A stretch of 64,000 nt of DNA from Faecalitalea cylindroides ATCC 27803 (GCF_000469305.1 NZ_KI271016.1:1-64000); one strand, 5' to 3'; numbered from the stretch's first letter, positions 50,008-60,307 are shown. The notes: generated from the sequence alone by a model not told the origin. Numbers and translations are program-made.

Positions 50008-52593
50008 TTGTTAGAGTGTAAAAATCTAGTCAAAGATTATCAAACATCCAATGAAGTTGTTCATGCATTAAAAGGAGTTTCTGTTACATTTAGAGATAAT
50101 GAATTTGTATCAATTCTAGGACAGAGTGGATGTGGTAAAACAACTTTTTTAAACATCATAGGAGGTTTAGATCATTATACAAGTGGAGACTTGATCATTA
50201 ATGGAAAATCTACAAAAGATTATTCTGATAAAGATTGGGATACATATCGTAATCATCGTGTAGGCTTTGTTTTTCAAAGTTATAACTTGATCATGCATCA
50301 AAGCGTATTATCCAATGTTGAGCTTGCTTTGACATTGACAGGTGTTGGAAAAGAAGAGCGTCGCCAAAGAGCGATTGAGGTTTTAGAGAAAGTTGGTCTA
50401 AAAGATCAATTGGATAAAAAGCCAACTCAAATGTCAGGAGGACAAATGCAGCGAGTTGCGATTGCACGCGCCTTGGTGAACAATCCGGATATCTTACTGG
50501 CAGATGAGCCAACGGGTGCTTTGGATTCGGTGACAAGTGTACAGATCATGGATCTCTTACAAGAAATTGCAAAAGATCGATTGGTCATTATGGTTACACA
50601 TAATCCAGATCTTGCTAAGCAATATTCAACACGCATCATTCGATTACTGGACGGAGAGATACAAAGTGATTCGGATCCAGTATCTGAACAGGAAAAAATT
50701 GATGTATCACAAGAGAATCTGGCAAAACCATCTATGTCATTTAAGACTGCTTTATCTTTGAGTTTAAACAACTTGATGACAAAGAAAGGAAGAACATTCT
50801 TAACCAGCTTTGCGGGAAGTATTGGTATCATCGGTATCGCATTGATCTTATCTTTATCAAACGGTGTGCAAACATATATTAATACTGTAGAAAATGATAC
50901 GATGGCATCTTATCCAATAGAGATACAAGATAATTCGATGGATATGTCAGCTATGATGTCAGCTATGATGGAAATGCACAGTGATGAAAGCGTCAATGAT
51001 ACTGATAATATAACTTCTAGACCGTATGTAAATGATATTTTAAATTCTTTATCTAGTGAAGAATCTAATAACCTGACAGCTTTTAAAGAATATTTGGATT
51101 CAAAAGAGGGGAAAGAATTTGTAAAGAATACCAAGGCAATTGAGTATGATTACAGTATTACACCGCTTATCTATAATGACAATGGGGACAAAGGACTAAT
51201 TCAGGTAAGTCCAAATGGCTTACTGGAAAGGCTAGGTTTCTCAGACATGATGAGCTTGCAGAACCAGTTTATGTCTTCAAGCACAACGATGGCTAATAAT
51301 GAAGTCTGGACAAAACTACCGACAAGTTCTGTTTTAAGAGATGAAGAATATGAATTGGTAAATGGCGAATGGGCTAATGACTATAATGAAGTTGTTTTGG
51401 CTGTAGATGAGAATAATCAGATTACAGATTACGCTTTATATTCATTAGGTTTGATGGACCAGGATGAATTGGTTAATAATTACAATCAGTTGCTAAATGG
51501 TAATATTGAAAAAATCGAAACTTCTGATACAGTATCGTATACTCCAGAGGAGATTTTGAATATGAGCTTTAAGCTTGTTTTACCTTCTGATTTATATAGA
51601 GAATCCAATGGTGTTTGGATTGATCAAAGCGATGACGAAGAATTTGTTCAAAATGTAGTAGACAATGCCTTGGAAGTAAAAGTTGTAGGTATAATAAAAC
51701 CAAAAGATTCATCAGTAAAACGTATGACCATGGGTGGCGTGATGTACACAGATGATATGCAGGATTATATTATCGAACAGTCATCCCAAAGCGAGATAGC
51801 TAAACAACAAATAGATAATCCAAACACCAATGTATTTACTGGGCAGTCTTTTGATGAACAAGATGAATTATCCTTATCGAATTTAACAGACGAACAAAGA
51901 ATGATGATGGCTTCTATGTCTGAATCTGAATTGATGCAATATATGGCTAGTTACAATGAAAATGTCAATGCGACATATGAAAGCAATCTTTCTAAAATTG
52001 GAGTTGTAGATACGGATTCTCCAACGGCAATCTCAATTTATGCATCCAGTTTCGAACAGAAAGAATTGATCAGTGATATGATCAATGATTACAATGAAGA
52101 ACAAAAATCAAATGGTGAAATGGCGGATGTGATCACATATAATGACTTTATAGGAATGATGTTAGAAAGTGTTTCTACAGTCATTAATATGATAAGTTAT
52201 GTATTAATCGGTTTTGTCAGCGTATCTTTGATCGTTTCGAGCATTATGATTGGTATCATTACGTATATCTCTGTACTAGAAAGAACAAAAGAAATTGGAA
52301 TCCTTCGTGCTATTGGAGCCTCTAAGAAAGATATTTCCCGAGTATTCAATGCCGAAACTTTCATTGAAGGATTGATCTCTGGTGTACTGGGTATTTTGAT
52401 TACATTGATCTTAAATTTCCCAATCAGCACAATCGTTGAGCATTATACTGGTGTGGCTAATATTGCAATCTTGCCATGGCAGGGTGGAATAATTTTAGTA
52501 TTAATAAGCTTATTATTGACTATTATTGCTGGTTTGATTCCATCAAAGTATGCAAGTAAAAAAGATCCAGTAGAAGCTTTAAGAAGTGAATAG
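50008..52593 (+). CDS. MacB-type ABC transporter, ATPase-permease fusion
   Basis: An 861-residue fusion. The N-terminal ATPase (1-225) has Walker A GQSGCGKTT near 37, signature MSGGQMQR near 142 and Walker B ILLADEPTGALD near 162. The permease part has one helix near 270, a large extracellular domain (about 300-700) and an FtsX-type set of three helices at the end. It resembles MacB/FtsX mechanotransmission systems that move peptides, lipids or drugs outward. The best start is TTG 50008 behind GAGGTG; the ATG at 49969 overlaps a TATAAT and has no RBS. Confidence 0.87.
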   Translation: MLECKNLVKDYQTSNEVVHALKGVSVTFRDNEFVSILGQSGCGKTTFLNIIGGLDHYTSGDLIINGKSTKDYSDKDWDTYRNHRVGFVFQSYNLIMHQSVLSNVELALTLTGVGKEERRQRAIEVLEKVGLKDQLDKKPTQMSGGQMQRVAIARALVNNPDILLADEPTGALDSVTSVQIMDLLQEIAKDRLVIMVTHNPDLAKQYSTRIIRLLDGEIQSDSDPVSEQEKIDVSQENLAKPSMSFKTALSLSLNNLMTKKGRTFLTSFAGSIGIIGIALILSLSNGVQTYINTVENDTMASYPIEIQDNSMDMSAMMSAMMEMHSDESVNDTDNITSRPYVNDILNSLSSEESNNLTAFKEYLDSKEGKEFVKNTKAIEYDYSITPLIYNDNGDKGLIQVSPNGLLERLGFSDMMSLQNQFMSSSTTMANNEVWTKLPTSSVLRDEEYELVNGEWANDYNEVVLAVDENNQITDYALYSLGLMDQDELVNNYNQLLNGNIEKIETSDTVSYTPEEILNMSFKLVLPSDLYRESNGVWIDQSDDEEFVQNVVDNALEVKVVGIIKPKDSSVKRMTMGGVMYTDDMQDYIIEQSSQSEIAKQQIDNPNTNVFTGQSFDEQDELSLSNLTDEQRMMMASMSESELMQYMASYNENVNATYESNLSKIGVVDTDSPTAISIYASSFEQKELISDMINDYNEEQKSNGEMADVITYNDFIGMMLESVSTVINMISYVLIGFVSVSLIVSSIMIGIITYISVLERTKEIGILRAIGASKKDISRVFNAETFIEGLISGVLGILITLILNFPISTIVEHYTGVANIAILPWQGGIILVLISLLLTIIAGLIPSKYASKKDPVEALRSE

Positions 52594-52599
52594 TTATAA

Positions 52600-52634
52600 A
52601 AATAGTTGAGAAGTAAAATTTTCAACTATTTTTC
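52600..52634 (+). terminator. ABC gene terminator
   Basis: AAATAGTTGA and TCAACTATTT pair around a 12-base loop, followed by a T run. Confidence 0.75.
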
Positions 52635-52644
52635 ATTAAAATTA

Positions 52645-52658
52645 TGTAAACGCATACA
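52645..52658 (+). promoter_or_regulatory. cre-like box upstream of glgC
   Basis: TGTAAACGCATACA matches cre (TGWAANCGNTNWCA) at 13 of 14 positions. It lies about 40 bases before the TATACT (-10) of the glg operon, a position that would suit activation or repression by CcpA. Confidence 0.55.
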
Positions 52659-52736
52659 AAAAGGCCGGAAAAGCATTTTATTTTTAGAAAAAAGTGATAT
52701 ACTTTAATAGTAAATATACTAAATAGGAGGATGAGT

Positions 52737-53876
52737 ATGAAACAAAATAATATGCTCGCAATGATATTAGCGGGTGGTCGAGGAACTCGTTTGTTTGATC
52801 TTACAAAAAACAATGCGAAACCGGCCGTATACTTTGGTGGAAAATATCGTATTATCGATTTTCCTTTGAGCAACTGTGCAAACTCTAATATTGATATAGT
52901 AGGTGTTTTGACACAGTATGAGTCAGTTCAGTTGAATGCTTATGCTGGTGCTGGACAAAGATGGGGCTTAGATACTCGGGGAAGCGGTGTCTATGTTTTA
53001 CCTCCACGTGAAAAAGATGGAACTAAATTTGATGTTTATCAAGGTACTGCCGATGCGATCAATCAGAATATCGACTTTATCGATCGCTTTGATCCAGAAT
53101 ACGTTTTGATCCTTTCTGGAGACCACATTTATAAAATGGATTATGCAGATATGTTATCTTGTCATAAAGCCAATAATGCTGACTGTACAATTGCAGTCTT
53201 ACCAGTTCCTATGAAAGAAGCTAGTCGTTTTGGTATCATGAACTGTGATGAAAATGGACGTATCATAGAATTTGAAGAAAAACCAGCACAGCCAAAATCA
53301 AACTTGGCAAGTATGGGTATTTATATCTTTAACTGGAAAGCTTTACGAAAAGAGTTGATCGCAGATGCTCAAGTTGAAGGCAGTGCTCATGATTTTGGTA
53401 AAAATATCATTCCTTCATTCCTTGAACAAGGTAAGAATTTAATGTCTTATAAATTTGAAGGATATTGGAAAGATGTTGGTACTATCGATTCCTTGTGGGA
53501 AGCAAACATGGACTTGTTAGAAAAGAATAATGAATTAAATCTAGATGATCCAAATTGGAAGATTTATACAGAAGACGTTCCAGCTTTACCTCACTATGTA
53601 AGTTCTACTGGTTCAGTTGAACATTGTTACATTAACCAGGGTGCTATTATCCGTGGAAACGCAAAAGATTCTGTTTTGTTCAATCATGTGACAATTGAAG
53701 AAGGTGCAGATGTACAGCAGGCTGTATTGATGCCAGGTGTTCATGTTGGAGAAGGAGCTAAAGTGTATCGTGCTATCGTTGCTGAAGGTGTTAAGATCGA
53801 TGCTGGTGCAGTTGTAGGTTCTTTAGATAATAAAGAAATTGCTCTGATCTCAAAACGAGTAAAGAAAGGTGAGTAA
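52737..53876 (+). CDS. glgC: glucose-1-phosphate adenylyltransferase
   Basis: A 379-residue nucleotidyltransferase. [20 protein letters not shown] is the nucleotide site, [20 protein letters not shown] follows, and [11 protein letters not shown] lies near 123; the left-handed beta-helix is at the C-terminus. It makes ADP-glucose from ATP and glucose-1-P, the first step of glycogen synthesis. ATG 52737 is chosen over ATG 52731 because AGGAGG sits six bases before it. It is the first gene of glgC-glgD-glgA. Confidence 0.94.
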   Translation: MKQNNMLAMILAGGRGTRLFDLTKNNAKPAVYFGGKYRIIDFPLSNCANSNIDIVGVLTQYESVQLNAYAGAGQRWGLDTRGSGVYVLPPREKDGTKFDVYQGTADAINQNIDFIDRFDPEYVLILSGDHIYKMDYADMLSCHKANNADCTIAVLPVPMKEASRFGIMNCDENGRIIEFEEKPAQPKSNLASMGIYIFNWKALRKELIADAQVEGSAHDFGKNIIPSFLEQGKNLMSYKFEGYWKDVGTIDSLWEANMDLLEKNNELNLDDPNWKIYTEDVPALPHYVSSTGSVEHCYINQGAIIRGNAKDSVLFNHVTIEEGADVQQAVLMPGVHVGEGAKVYRAIVAEGVKIDAGAVVGSLDNKEIALISKRVKKGE

Positions 53877-53880
53877 GCAT

Positions 53881-55002
53881 ATGTGTAACGCATTAGGAAT
53901 TATTACATACAACGGACTTAACGTATATGTTCAAGGGTTGCAAGAATATCGTCCTATCGCAGGTTTTAACTTTTTAGGAAGATATCGTCTTGTCGATTTT
54001 CCGATTTCAAATATGACAAATTCAGGAATTGATGAGATCCAGGTTTTCATCAAGGGAAATCCTCGCCCTATGATCGAGCATATTGGAGATGGTCGTCAAT
54101 ACAATATCAATTCAAAACATGGTAGCCTTGATTTGATTCCATACTACAATGAAGAGGGTCGCGGTAATCCAGAGTTTGCTCCAGATGTAGAAAGTTATTA
54201 CAACAATATTAATCAGATTGAAGATAACACCAATGATTATGTAATCATTGCACCAGTTAATATGATCTATACAGCAAATTATAAAGATTTGTTAAATCAG
54301 CACATTGAAAGTGGAGCAGAGATTTCTATTCTTTATCAAAACGTAGATGATGCAAAAGATAAATATATCAACTGTGATGTATTACAGATGAATCGCCAAA
54401 AAGGTGTATTAAAGATTGAACAGAATCTTGGTAATTACAAGACCCGTGCTCTTTCTTTGCAAACTTATATCTTATCAAAAGAATTATTTATTCAACTTGT
54501 TAAGGAAGCACGTAAAGTCAGCAGTATGTACTGGTTCAAAGATATCGTAAATGATCACTGTGTTGATATGGATATTCGTGCAATCAACTATCGTGGAAAT
54601 GTTTACTGTATCAATGATTTACGTTCTTATTTTGAAAGTAATTTAGCTTTACTGGAAGAATCTCAAATGAAACAGTTCTCTAAAGACTCTTGGCCAATCT
54701 ACACTCGTACAAGTGATACAGCACCAGCAATTTATTTAAAAGGTGGAAGTGCAAGCGGTTCATTTATTGCCAATGGATGTCAGATCAGCGGATCTGTAAA
54801 GAATTCGATCATTGGTCGTGGAAGTGTAATTGGCAAAGGTGCTAAGATTGAAAACTGTGTTATTATGTCCGATGTTGTCATTGGGGAAGATGCTGTATTG
54901 AAGAATGTGATCATTGATAAACATTCTAAGGTTCTTAAGAAAAAAGAATTGATCGGTAATGCGGAAGATCCTTTGTATATCGGTAGAAGGGAGAATGTTT
55001 AA
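53881..55002 (+). CDS. glgD: GlgD, regulatory subunit-like ADP-glucose pyrophosphorylase
   Basis: A 373-residue GlgC paralogue. It keeps FNFLGRYRLVDFPISNM and the C-terminal beta-helix (VIGEDAVLKNVIIDKH) but lacks the GGxGTRL substrate loop, as GlgD proteins do. It pairs with GlgC to tune the enzyme in Bacillota. Start is ATG 53881 after AAAGGTGAG; it follows glgC by four bases. Confidence 0.92.
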   Translation: MCNALGIITYNGLNVYVQGLQEYRPIAGFNFLGRYRLVDFPISNMTNSGIDEIQVFIKGNPRPMIEHIGDGRQYNINSKHGSLDLIPYYNEEGRGNPEFAPDVESYYNNINQIEDNTNDYVIIAPVNMIYTANYKDLLNQHIESGAEISILYQNVDDAKDKYINCDVLQMNRQKGVLKIEQNLGNYKTRALSLQTYILSKELFIQLVKEARKVSSMYWFKDIVNDHCVDMDIRAINYRGNVYCINDLRSYFESNLALLEESQMKQFSKDSWPIYTRTSDTAPAIYLKGGSASGSFIANGCQISGSVKNSIIGRGSVIGKGAKIENCVIMSDVVIGEDAVLKNVIIDKHSKVLKKKELIGNAEDPLYIGRRENV

Positions 55003-56444
55003 TGGCTTCAATTTTAATGGTTGCCAGTGAAGGCCTTCCTTTCATTAAAACAGGTGGTCTTGCCGATGTTATTGGTTCATTGCCTTTAGCTTTGACAGAA
55101 AAGGGTCATGAAGTGAAAGTAGTTATGCCTTTATATCGCAAGATTGCTGAAAAATACATGGATGAATTGTATTTCGATTGTGAATATACAGTATCTATTA
55201 ACTATCAGGAAGTTCCTGTACGTGTATACTCAAAAATGGTAGATGATGTTTGTTTCTTCTTTATCCAGCATCAAGGTTACTTTGAAAGAGATACATTATA
55301 TGGATATCAGGATGATGGAGAACGTTTTGCGTATTTCCAGAAAGCTGTTATCGAAATGTTGAATCAGTTGAACTACTGGCCTAATATCATCCATTGTCAT
55401 GATTGGCATACTGGTATGATTCCTTGTATGATCAAAGAAACACATAACAATGACTCACGTTACAACGCGATTCGTTTTGTTTACACGATCCATAATTTAG
55501 CGTTCCAAGGAAACTTTGGCCCTGAAATGTTAGATTCATGTCTAGGTTTACCTTATTATCTATTAGATAACGGAAACGTGCGTTTCGACGGAGGTATTTC
55601 CTTCATGAAATCAGGTATCCTTTATTCTGATAAGATCACTACTGTTTCTCCAACATACTCACAGGAGATTCTTACAAGTCAATATGGTGAACATCTAGAA
55701 GCGGTATTGAATATGCGTAAGTATGATTTGTGGGGCATTGTAAATGGAATCGATATTGAATTGTGGAACCCTAAAACCGACCCAGAAATTCCATATCACT
55801 TTGATAAAGTAAATATTAAAAGTGAGAAACTTAAAAACAAATTGGCATTGCAAAAAGAATTGGGCTTAGATGAAAATAAAGATGTAATGTTGGTTGGATG
55901 TGTAAGTCGTTTGACTTGGCAAAAAGGTTTCTATCTTTTGATGGAACAACTTGATGCATTATGTGCAGCTCCAATTCAATTGGTTATCTTAGGTAGCGGC
56001 GAAAAACAAATCGAACAGAAGTTCAGAGAGCTTGAAAACGGCAATAAAGGAAAGATTTGTTTCTATCAAGGATATAATGAAAGCCTTGCTCATCGAATCT
56101 ATGCAGCAAGCGATTTGTTCCTGATGCCAAGTTTGTTTGAACCATGCGGATTATCTCAGTTATGTTCATTGCGCTATGGTACTTTACCTCTTGTACGTGA
56201 AACAGGTGGATTAAAAGACACAGTTAATGCATATAATGAATATGATAAAACAGGGAACGGATTCAGCTTTGAAAAATACGATTCAAATGATTTGATCCAC
56301 ACATTATATTATGCGATCGATGTATACTATAATCGTAAGCAGGATTGGGATATGTTAGTCACAAATGCTTTAAATTCCGATGTTTCTTGGCAGAACAGTG
56401 CTAAAACATATTGCCTGTTATATGATGAGTTGTTGAATCAGTAA
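55002..56444 (+). CDS. glgA: glycogen synthase
   Basis: A 480-residue GT5 glycosyltransferase. KTGGLADVIGSLPLAL near 15 is the ADP-glucose-binding motif; HCHDWHTG lies near 129 and SLFEPCGLSQLCSLRYG near 371 is the C-terminal signature. It extends alpha-1,4-glucan with ADP-glucose in the cytosol. The start overlaps the glgD stop by one base. No branching enzyme or phosphorylase gene is in the window. Confidence 0.94.
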   Translation: MASILMVASEGLPFIKTGGLADVIGSLPLALTEKGHEVKVVMPLYRKIAEKYMDELYFDCEYTVSINYQEVPVRVYSKMVDDVCFFFIQHQGYFERDTLYGYQDDGERFAYFQKAVIEMLNQLNYWPNIIHCHDWHTGMIPCMIKETHNNDSRYNAIRFVYTIHNLAFQGNFGPEMLDSCLGLPYYLLDNGNVRFDGGISFMKSGILYSDKITTVSPTYSQEILTSQYGEHLEAVLNMRKYDLWGIVNGIDIELWNPKTDPEIPYHFDKVNIKSEKLKNKLALQKELGLDENKDVMLVGCVSRLTWQKGFYLLMEQLDALCAAPIQLVILGSGEKQIEQKFRELENGNKGKICFYQGYNESLAHRIYAASDLFLMPSLFEPCGLSQLCSLRYGTLPLVRETGGLKDTVNAYNEYDKTGNGFSFEKYDSNDLIHTLYYAIDVYYNRKQDWDMLVTNALNSDVSWQNSAKTYCLLYDELLNQ

Positions 56445-56852
56445 ATGAAAGTATTGGTCAGCGCCTGTTTATTAGGTCATAACTGTAAATATTCAGGTGG
56501 TAATAACTACGATCCTATTTTAAATGAATTATTAAAGGGACATGAAATCATTCCAGTCTGTCCTGAAGTGATGGGTGGATTATCCATACCTAGAATTCCT
56601 TGTGAGATTATAGGAGATAAGGTAATCGGTAAAGATGGAAATGATTATACGTATCCTTATCAATTAGGAGCAAAAAAAGCTTTGGAAATTGCTAAAAAAG
56701 AAAAAATAACATTAGCAATCCTAAAGAAAAGAAGTCCTAGTTGTGGTGCTTCCTTGGTATATGATGGAACATTTACAAAACGTCTTGTGATAAAAGATGG
56801 TATCTTTGCAAGAGAGTTAAAGGAATTAAATGTTTTGATTTTGGAAGCGTAA
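56445..56852 (+). CDS. DUF523-family protein
   Basis: A 135-residue protein. MKVLVSACLLGHNCKYSG, VCPEVMGGLSIPR and RSPSCG hold the conserved cysteines (Cys8, Cys14 and others) of DUF523, which might bind a metal or cluster. Function is unknown. It starts directly after the glgA stop without an RBS, so it should be made by translational coupling with the glg operon. Confidence 0.87.
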   Translation: MKVLVSACLLGHNCKYSGGNNYDPILNELLKGHEIIPVCPEVMGGLSIPRIPCEIIGDKVIGKDGNDYTYPYQLGAKKALEIAKKEKITLAILKKRSPSCGASLVYDGTFTKRLVIKDGIFARELKELNVLILEA

Positions 56853-56872
56853 TCAAAAAATGCTATTTAGTA

Positions 56873-56901
56873 TTGTTTTATTGATAAAAATGGACTAAAA
56901 T
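56873..56901 (+). promoter_or_regulatory. ptsH promoter
   Basis: TTGTTT (56873-56878), 17 bases, TAAAAT (56896-56901), followed by the RBS TAGGAGG. Confidence 0.5.
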
Positions 56902-56930
56902 ATTTTTAGGTTTATTAGGAGGAATTAATA

Positions 56931-57197
56931 ATGAAACAAGTAACTGTAACTGTAATCGATCCAGTTGGATTGCATGCACGTCCTGCAACAGTAGCTGTAA
57001 ATGCTGCAAGTAAATTTAAAAGTGAAATCAATGTAGCTTTCAAAGGACGTGAAGTAAACATGAAATCAATCATGGGTGTTATGTCTTTAGGAATCCCAAC
57101 TCAGTCTGAAATTACTATCAGCTGTACTGGTGAAGACGAAGAAGCTGCTGTAGCTGCAATCGAAGAAGTATTGCGCGCACAGAAAATCATCGCTTAA
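56931..57197 (+). CDS. ptsH: HPr phosphocarrier protein
   Basis: An 88-residue HPr. His15 in GLHARPAT is phosphorylated by EI, and Ser46 in MKSIMGVMSLG is the HPr-kinase site used with CcpA in Bacillota. It feeds all PTS systems here: aga and man. ptsI is not adjacent. RBS is AGGAGG. It has its own promoter and a strong terminator, so it is a monocistronic gene. Confidence 0.95.
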   Translation: MKQVTVTVIDPVGLHARPATVAVNAASKFKSEINVAFKGREVNMKSIMGVMSLGIPTQSEITISCTGEDEEAAVAAIEEVLRAQKIIA

Positions 57198-57218
57198 TTA
57201 TAATAGTTAAGGATAAGA

Positions 57219-57255
57219 AAGAGGTTGACTAAATTGTGTCGACCTCTTTATTTTC
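57219..57255 (+). terminator. ptsH terminator
   Basis: AAAGAGGTTGAC and GTCGACCTCTTT pair with one G-T pair, followed by ATTTT. Confidence 0.8.
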
Positions 57256-57313
57256 ATATGGAAAACAATATGAGAATTTTTGAAAAGATCAATGGATTTT
57301 AATCATATTTGAT

Positions 57314-57350
57314 TGAAAACGATTACATATTGCTCAAATTGTGCTATAAT
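57314..57350 (+). promoter_or_regulatory. pgcA promoter with perfect cre box
   Basis: TGAAAACGATTACA (57314-57327) matches the cre consensus at every position. Its last six bases (ATTACA) serve as a -35, 17 bases before an extended -10 (TGCTATAAT, hexamer 57345-57350). CcpA bound here would exclude polymerase. Confidence 0.7.
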
Positions 57351-57381
57351 TCCATTAGAAATTTAACAGGAGGAATTTATT

Positions 57382-59082
57382 ATGTCTTTAACTCAAGAAA
57401 GATATGAAAAATGGGTGAATCACCCAAATCTAGATGCTCGTTATAAAGATGTATTAGAAAATATGAACGAAGAAGAAAAAAACGATGCATTCTATACATT
57501 AATTGAATTTGGTACAGCTGGAATGAGAGGACTATTAGGTCCGGGTACAAATCGTATTAATATTCATACGATTCGAAAAGCAACACAAGGGTATGCAAAT
57601 TATATTATTGCCGTTGGTAAAGAAGCTTGTGAAAAAGGTATTGCCATTGGATATGATAATCGTCATATGTCTAGAGAACTTGCCTTTGACTGTGCTGATC
57701 TTTTAGCTAAAAATAATATTCGATCTTATGTATTCGAATCACTACGACCTACACCAGAATTAAGTTTTGCGGTTCGTCATTTAGGATGCTTTGGTGGTAT
57801 CATGATTACCGCAAGTCATAATCCAAAAGAATATAACGGATATAAATTGTATGATGATAAAGGATGTCAGTTGATTCCTTCTTTAGCTGCACAGGTTATC
57901 GATCAAGTTAATGCAATCGAAGATGAATTGGCTATTGATGCAAATTGTACAGAAGAACAGAAAAAATTAATTACTGTTATAGGTAAAGATGTTGATGAAG
58001 AATACTATAAAAATGTTTTAAGCATTCAGTTAAATCCGGATGTAAATAAAGATATTAAGATCGTATTCTCGCCAGAACATGGTACAGCCAATATTCCAGT
58101 TCAAGAAGTTTATAAACGTGCTGGTTATACTTGTATTCCTGTTGAAGAACAATGCACACCAGATCCAGATTTTTCAAATACACCAACTCCAAATCCAGAA
58201 CAACCAGGAGCTTATGAATTGGCTTTGGAATATGCAAAGAAAAATGATGCAGATTTGATATTAGTATGTGATCCAGATGCTGATAGAATGGGTGTAGGTG
58301 TAAAACACAATGGTGAATATGTTGTATTAACGGGTAATCAGTCTGGTTCAGTAGAAATTGAATATATTTGTTCTCAATTGACAAAACAGAATAAAATGCC
58401 TGAAAACCCTGTTATGTTCAATACTGTTGTAACAAGCGATTTAGGTGAGAAAGTCGCAGCTGATTATGGTGTTACGACTGAAAAGACATTAACTGGATTT
58501 AAATTCATTGGAGAAAAAGTTGCCAAATATGAAGTAACACACGAAAAGAATTATGTATTTGGTTATGAAGAAAGTTATGGATCATTGATCAAACCTTTTG
58601 TTCGTGACAAAGATGCTCCTCAAGCTTGTTTGATGTTGGCAGAAGCTTGTGCTTACTATAAACAGGAAGGAAAAGATCTTGTTGATGTATTAGACAGTTT
58701 GTACGATCGTCATGGAACATATGAAGAAAGTCAAGTTGCATTAACATTGTCTGGTGAAGCAGGAGCGAACCGAATCAAAGAAATTCTCGCAAATCTAAGA
58801 AAGGATTCTCCAGCTGAAATTGGTGGAACGAAAGTTGTTAAGAGCGAAGATTATAAAGAATGTGTGATCAAAGAAGGTGACAAAGTTACTGAATTGACTG
58901 GCTTCACAAAGTCAGATGTATTGAAATACTATCTAGAAGATGGAAGCTGGATTGCAGTAAGACCTAGCGGAACAGAACCAAAATGTAAATTCTACTATTG
59001 TATCAAAGGAGCTTCTAAAGAAGATGCTCATAATAAAACAGTTCATTTCCAACAGGCAATGAAAGAATTAACACAATCATAA
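57382..59082 (+). CDS. pgcA: phosphoglucomutase / phospho-sugar mutase
   Basis: A 566-residue alpha-D-phosphohexomutase. The phosphoserine loop is TASHNPKEYNGYK near 140-152, metal loop DPDADRMGV near 297, sugar loop GYEESYGS near 393 and phosphate loop RPSGTEPK near 532. It interconverts glucose-6-P and glucose-1-P, feeding GlgC and polysaccharide synthesis. RBS is AGGAGG. Its length matches the Bacillus PgcA form. Confidence 0.94.
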   Translation: MSLTQERYEKWVNHPNLDARYKDVLENMNEEEKNDAFYTLIEFGTAGMRGLLGPGTNRINIHTIRKATQGYANYIIAVGKEACEKGIAIGYDNRHMSRELAFDCADLLAKNNIRSYVFESLRPTPELSFAVRHLGCFGGIMITASHNPKEYNGYKLYDDKGCQLIPSLAAQVIDQVNAIEDELAIDANCTEEQKKLITVIGKDVDEEYYKNVLSIQLNPDVNKDIKIVFSPEHGTANIPVQEVYKRAGYTCIPVEEQCTPDPDFSNTPTPNPEQPGAYELALEYAKKNDADLILVCDPDADRMGVGVKHNGEYVVLTGNQSGSVEIEYICSQLTKQNKMPENPVMFNTVVTSDLGEKVAADYGVTTEKTLTGFKFIGEKVAKYEVTHEKNYVFGYEESYGSLIKPFVRDKDAPQACLMLAEACAYYKQEGKDLVDVLDSLYDRHGTYEESQVALTLSGEAGANRIKEILANLRKDSPAEIGGTKVVKSEDYKECVIKEGDKVTELTGFTKSDVLKYYLEDGSWIAVRPSGTEPKCKFYYCIKGASKEDAHNKTVHFQQAMKELTQS

Positions 59083-59114
59083 GAGCAGGAATATTACAAT
59101 TCCTGCTCTTTTTA
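59083..59114 (+). terminator. pgcA terminator
   Basis: AGAGCAGGAAT and ATTCCTGCTCT form an 11-pair stem followed by T-rich sequence. Confidence 0.85.
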
Positions 59115-59119
59115 AGTAA

Positions 59120-59151
59120 GAAAAAAAGCAGCTGATTAGTCAGCTGCTATT
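59120..59151 (-). terminator. terminator of aminotransferase operon
   Basis: On the minus strand AGCAGCTGA and TCAGCTGCT pair, followed by seven T. It begins at the gene's stop codon. Confidence 0.8.
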
Positions 59152-60307
59152 TAATTCTAGACGAAATGAAATGTTCAATGCGATCGCAAGCTTCTTTGAT
59201 GTGATCTAAGCTGTAAGCATAAGAGATTCGTATAAATCCTTCTCCGCTTTCACCAAAGGCTGTTCCTGGTACACAGGCAACCTTTTCTTCTTCAAGAAGC
59301 TTTTCACAGAATTCATCACTGGAGAGCCCGGTAATTTGAATGTTTGGGAAAACATAGAATGTTCCATGAGGCATGTTTGTTTTTAGTCCCATGCGATTTA
59401 AACGATTAACCAGCAAATTTCTTCGGTTTAAATAATCATTTTTCATTACAAGTACATCATCTATACCGTTTCTTAGTGCTTCTAAACCAGCATATTGTGC
59501 AGCAGTTGGAGCTGACATAATGATGTATTGATGGATTTTTGTCATTTGAGCACTTATTTCTTTGTTGGATAGAACATATCCTAAACGCCATCCCGTCATA
59601 GCAAAAGCTTTAGAGAATCCATTAATGACAATGACCTGATCACGAATTTCTTCAAATTGTGCTAAACTGGCAAATTCTTGATCAAAGCTGAGTTCAGCGT
59701 AGATTTCATCACTTATAACATAGATCCCTGATTCTTTTATGATTGGAACAAGTTTTTCATAGTCTTCATATGTCATGACACCACCGGTTGGGTTACTAGG
59801 GAAGTTGATCATCAAAGCTTTCGTTTTATCGGTAATAGCGTTCTTTAGATCTTCAGGTAAAAGTTTAAAATCGTTTTCTTCTTTTAACTGGATCATAACG
59901 CATTTGCCATCCGCTAACTCAACTGCTGGGGCATAGGCAACGTAGTTTGGATCAAGCATGATTACTTCATCGCCTGGATTAAGTAAAGCTCTAAAAGCTA
60001 TATCGATAGCTTCCGATCCACCAACTGTAACCAAAGTTTCCGTTTCTGGATCGTAGTTTTGATTGTAACGAGTTTTATGAAATTTACAGATTTCCTGTCT
60101 AAGTTCTAATAATCCTCGATTTGCGGTGTAATGCGTTTTTCCCTGACTCATGGAATAAATTGCATTTTCACAAATATGCCAAGGAGTGTTAAAATCCGGT
60201 TCACCTACACCAAGTGAAATAACGCCTTCCATCGTATTGGCAAGATCAAAGAATTTACGAATTCCACTTGGCTTAATGTCCTTTACTTTTCTTGATAATT
60301 CTTTCAT
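59147..60307 (-). CDS. class I pyridoxal-phosphate aminotransferase
   Basis: A 386-residue fold-type I aminotransferase. The PLP lysine is in NGFSKAFAMTGWRLGY near 232; SNPTGGVMTYEDYEKLV is near 167 and the start has GVISLGVGEPDF. Its closest class is PatA-like or aromatic/aspartate aminotransferases; the amino acid is not determined. It overlaps the Lrp-type regulator gene by four bases (ATGA), so the two form an operon. Confidence 0.88.
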   Translation of the reverse strand: MKELSRKVKDIKPSGIRKFFDLANTMEGVISLGVGEPDFNTPWHICENAIYSMSQGKTHYTANRGLLELRQEICKFHKTRYNQNYDPETETLVTVGGSEAIDIAFRALLNPGDEVIMLDPNYVAYAPAVELADGKCVMIQLKEENDFKLLPEDLKNAITDKTKALMINFPSNPTGGVMTYEDYEKLVPIIKESGIYVISDEIYAELSFDQEFASLAQFEEIRDQVIVINGFSKAFAMTGWRLGYVLSNKEISAQMTKIHQYIIMSAPTAAQYAGLEALRNGIDDVLVMKNDYLNRRNLLVNRLNRMGLKTNMPHGTFYVFPNIQITGLSSDEFCEKLLEEEKVACVPGTAFGESGEGFIRISYAYSLDHIKEACDRIEHFISSRIK

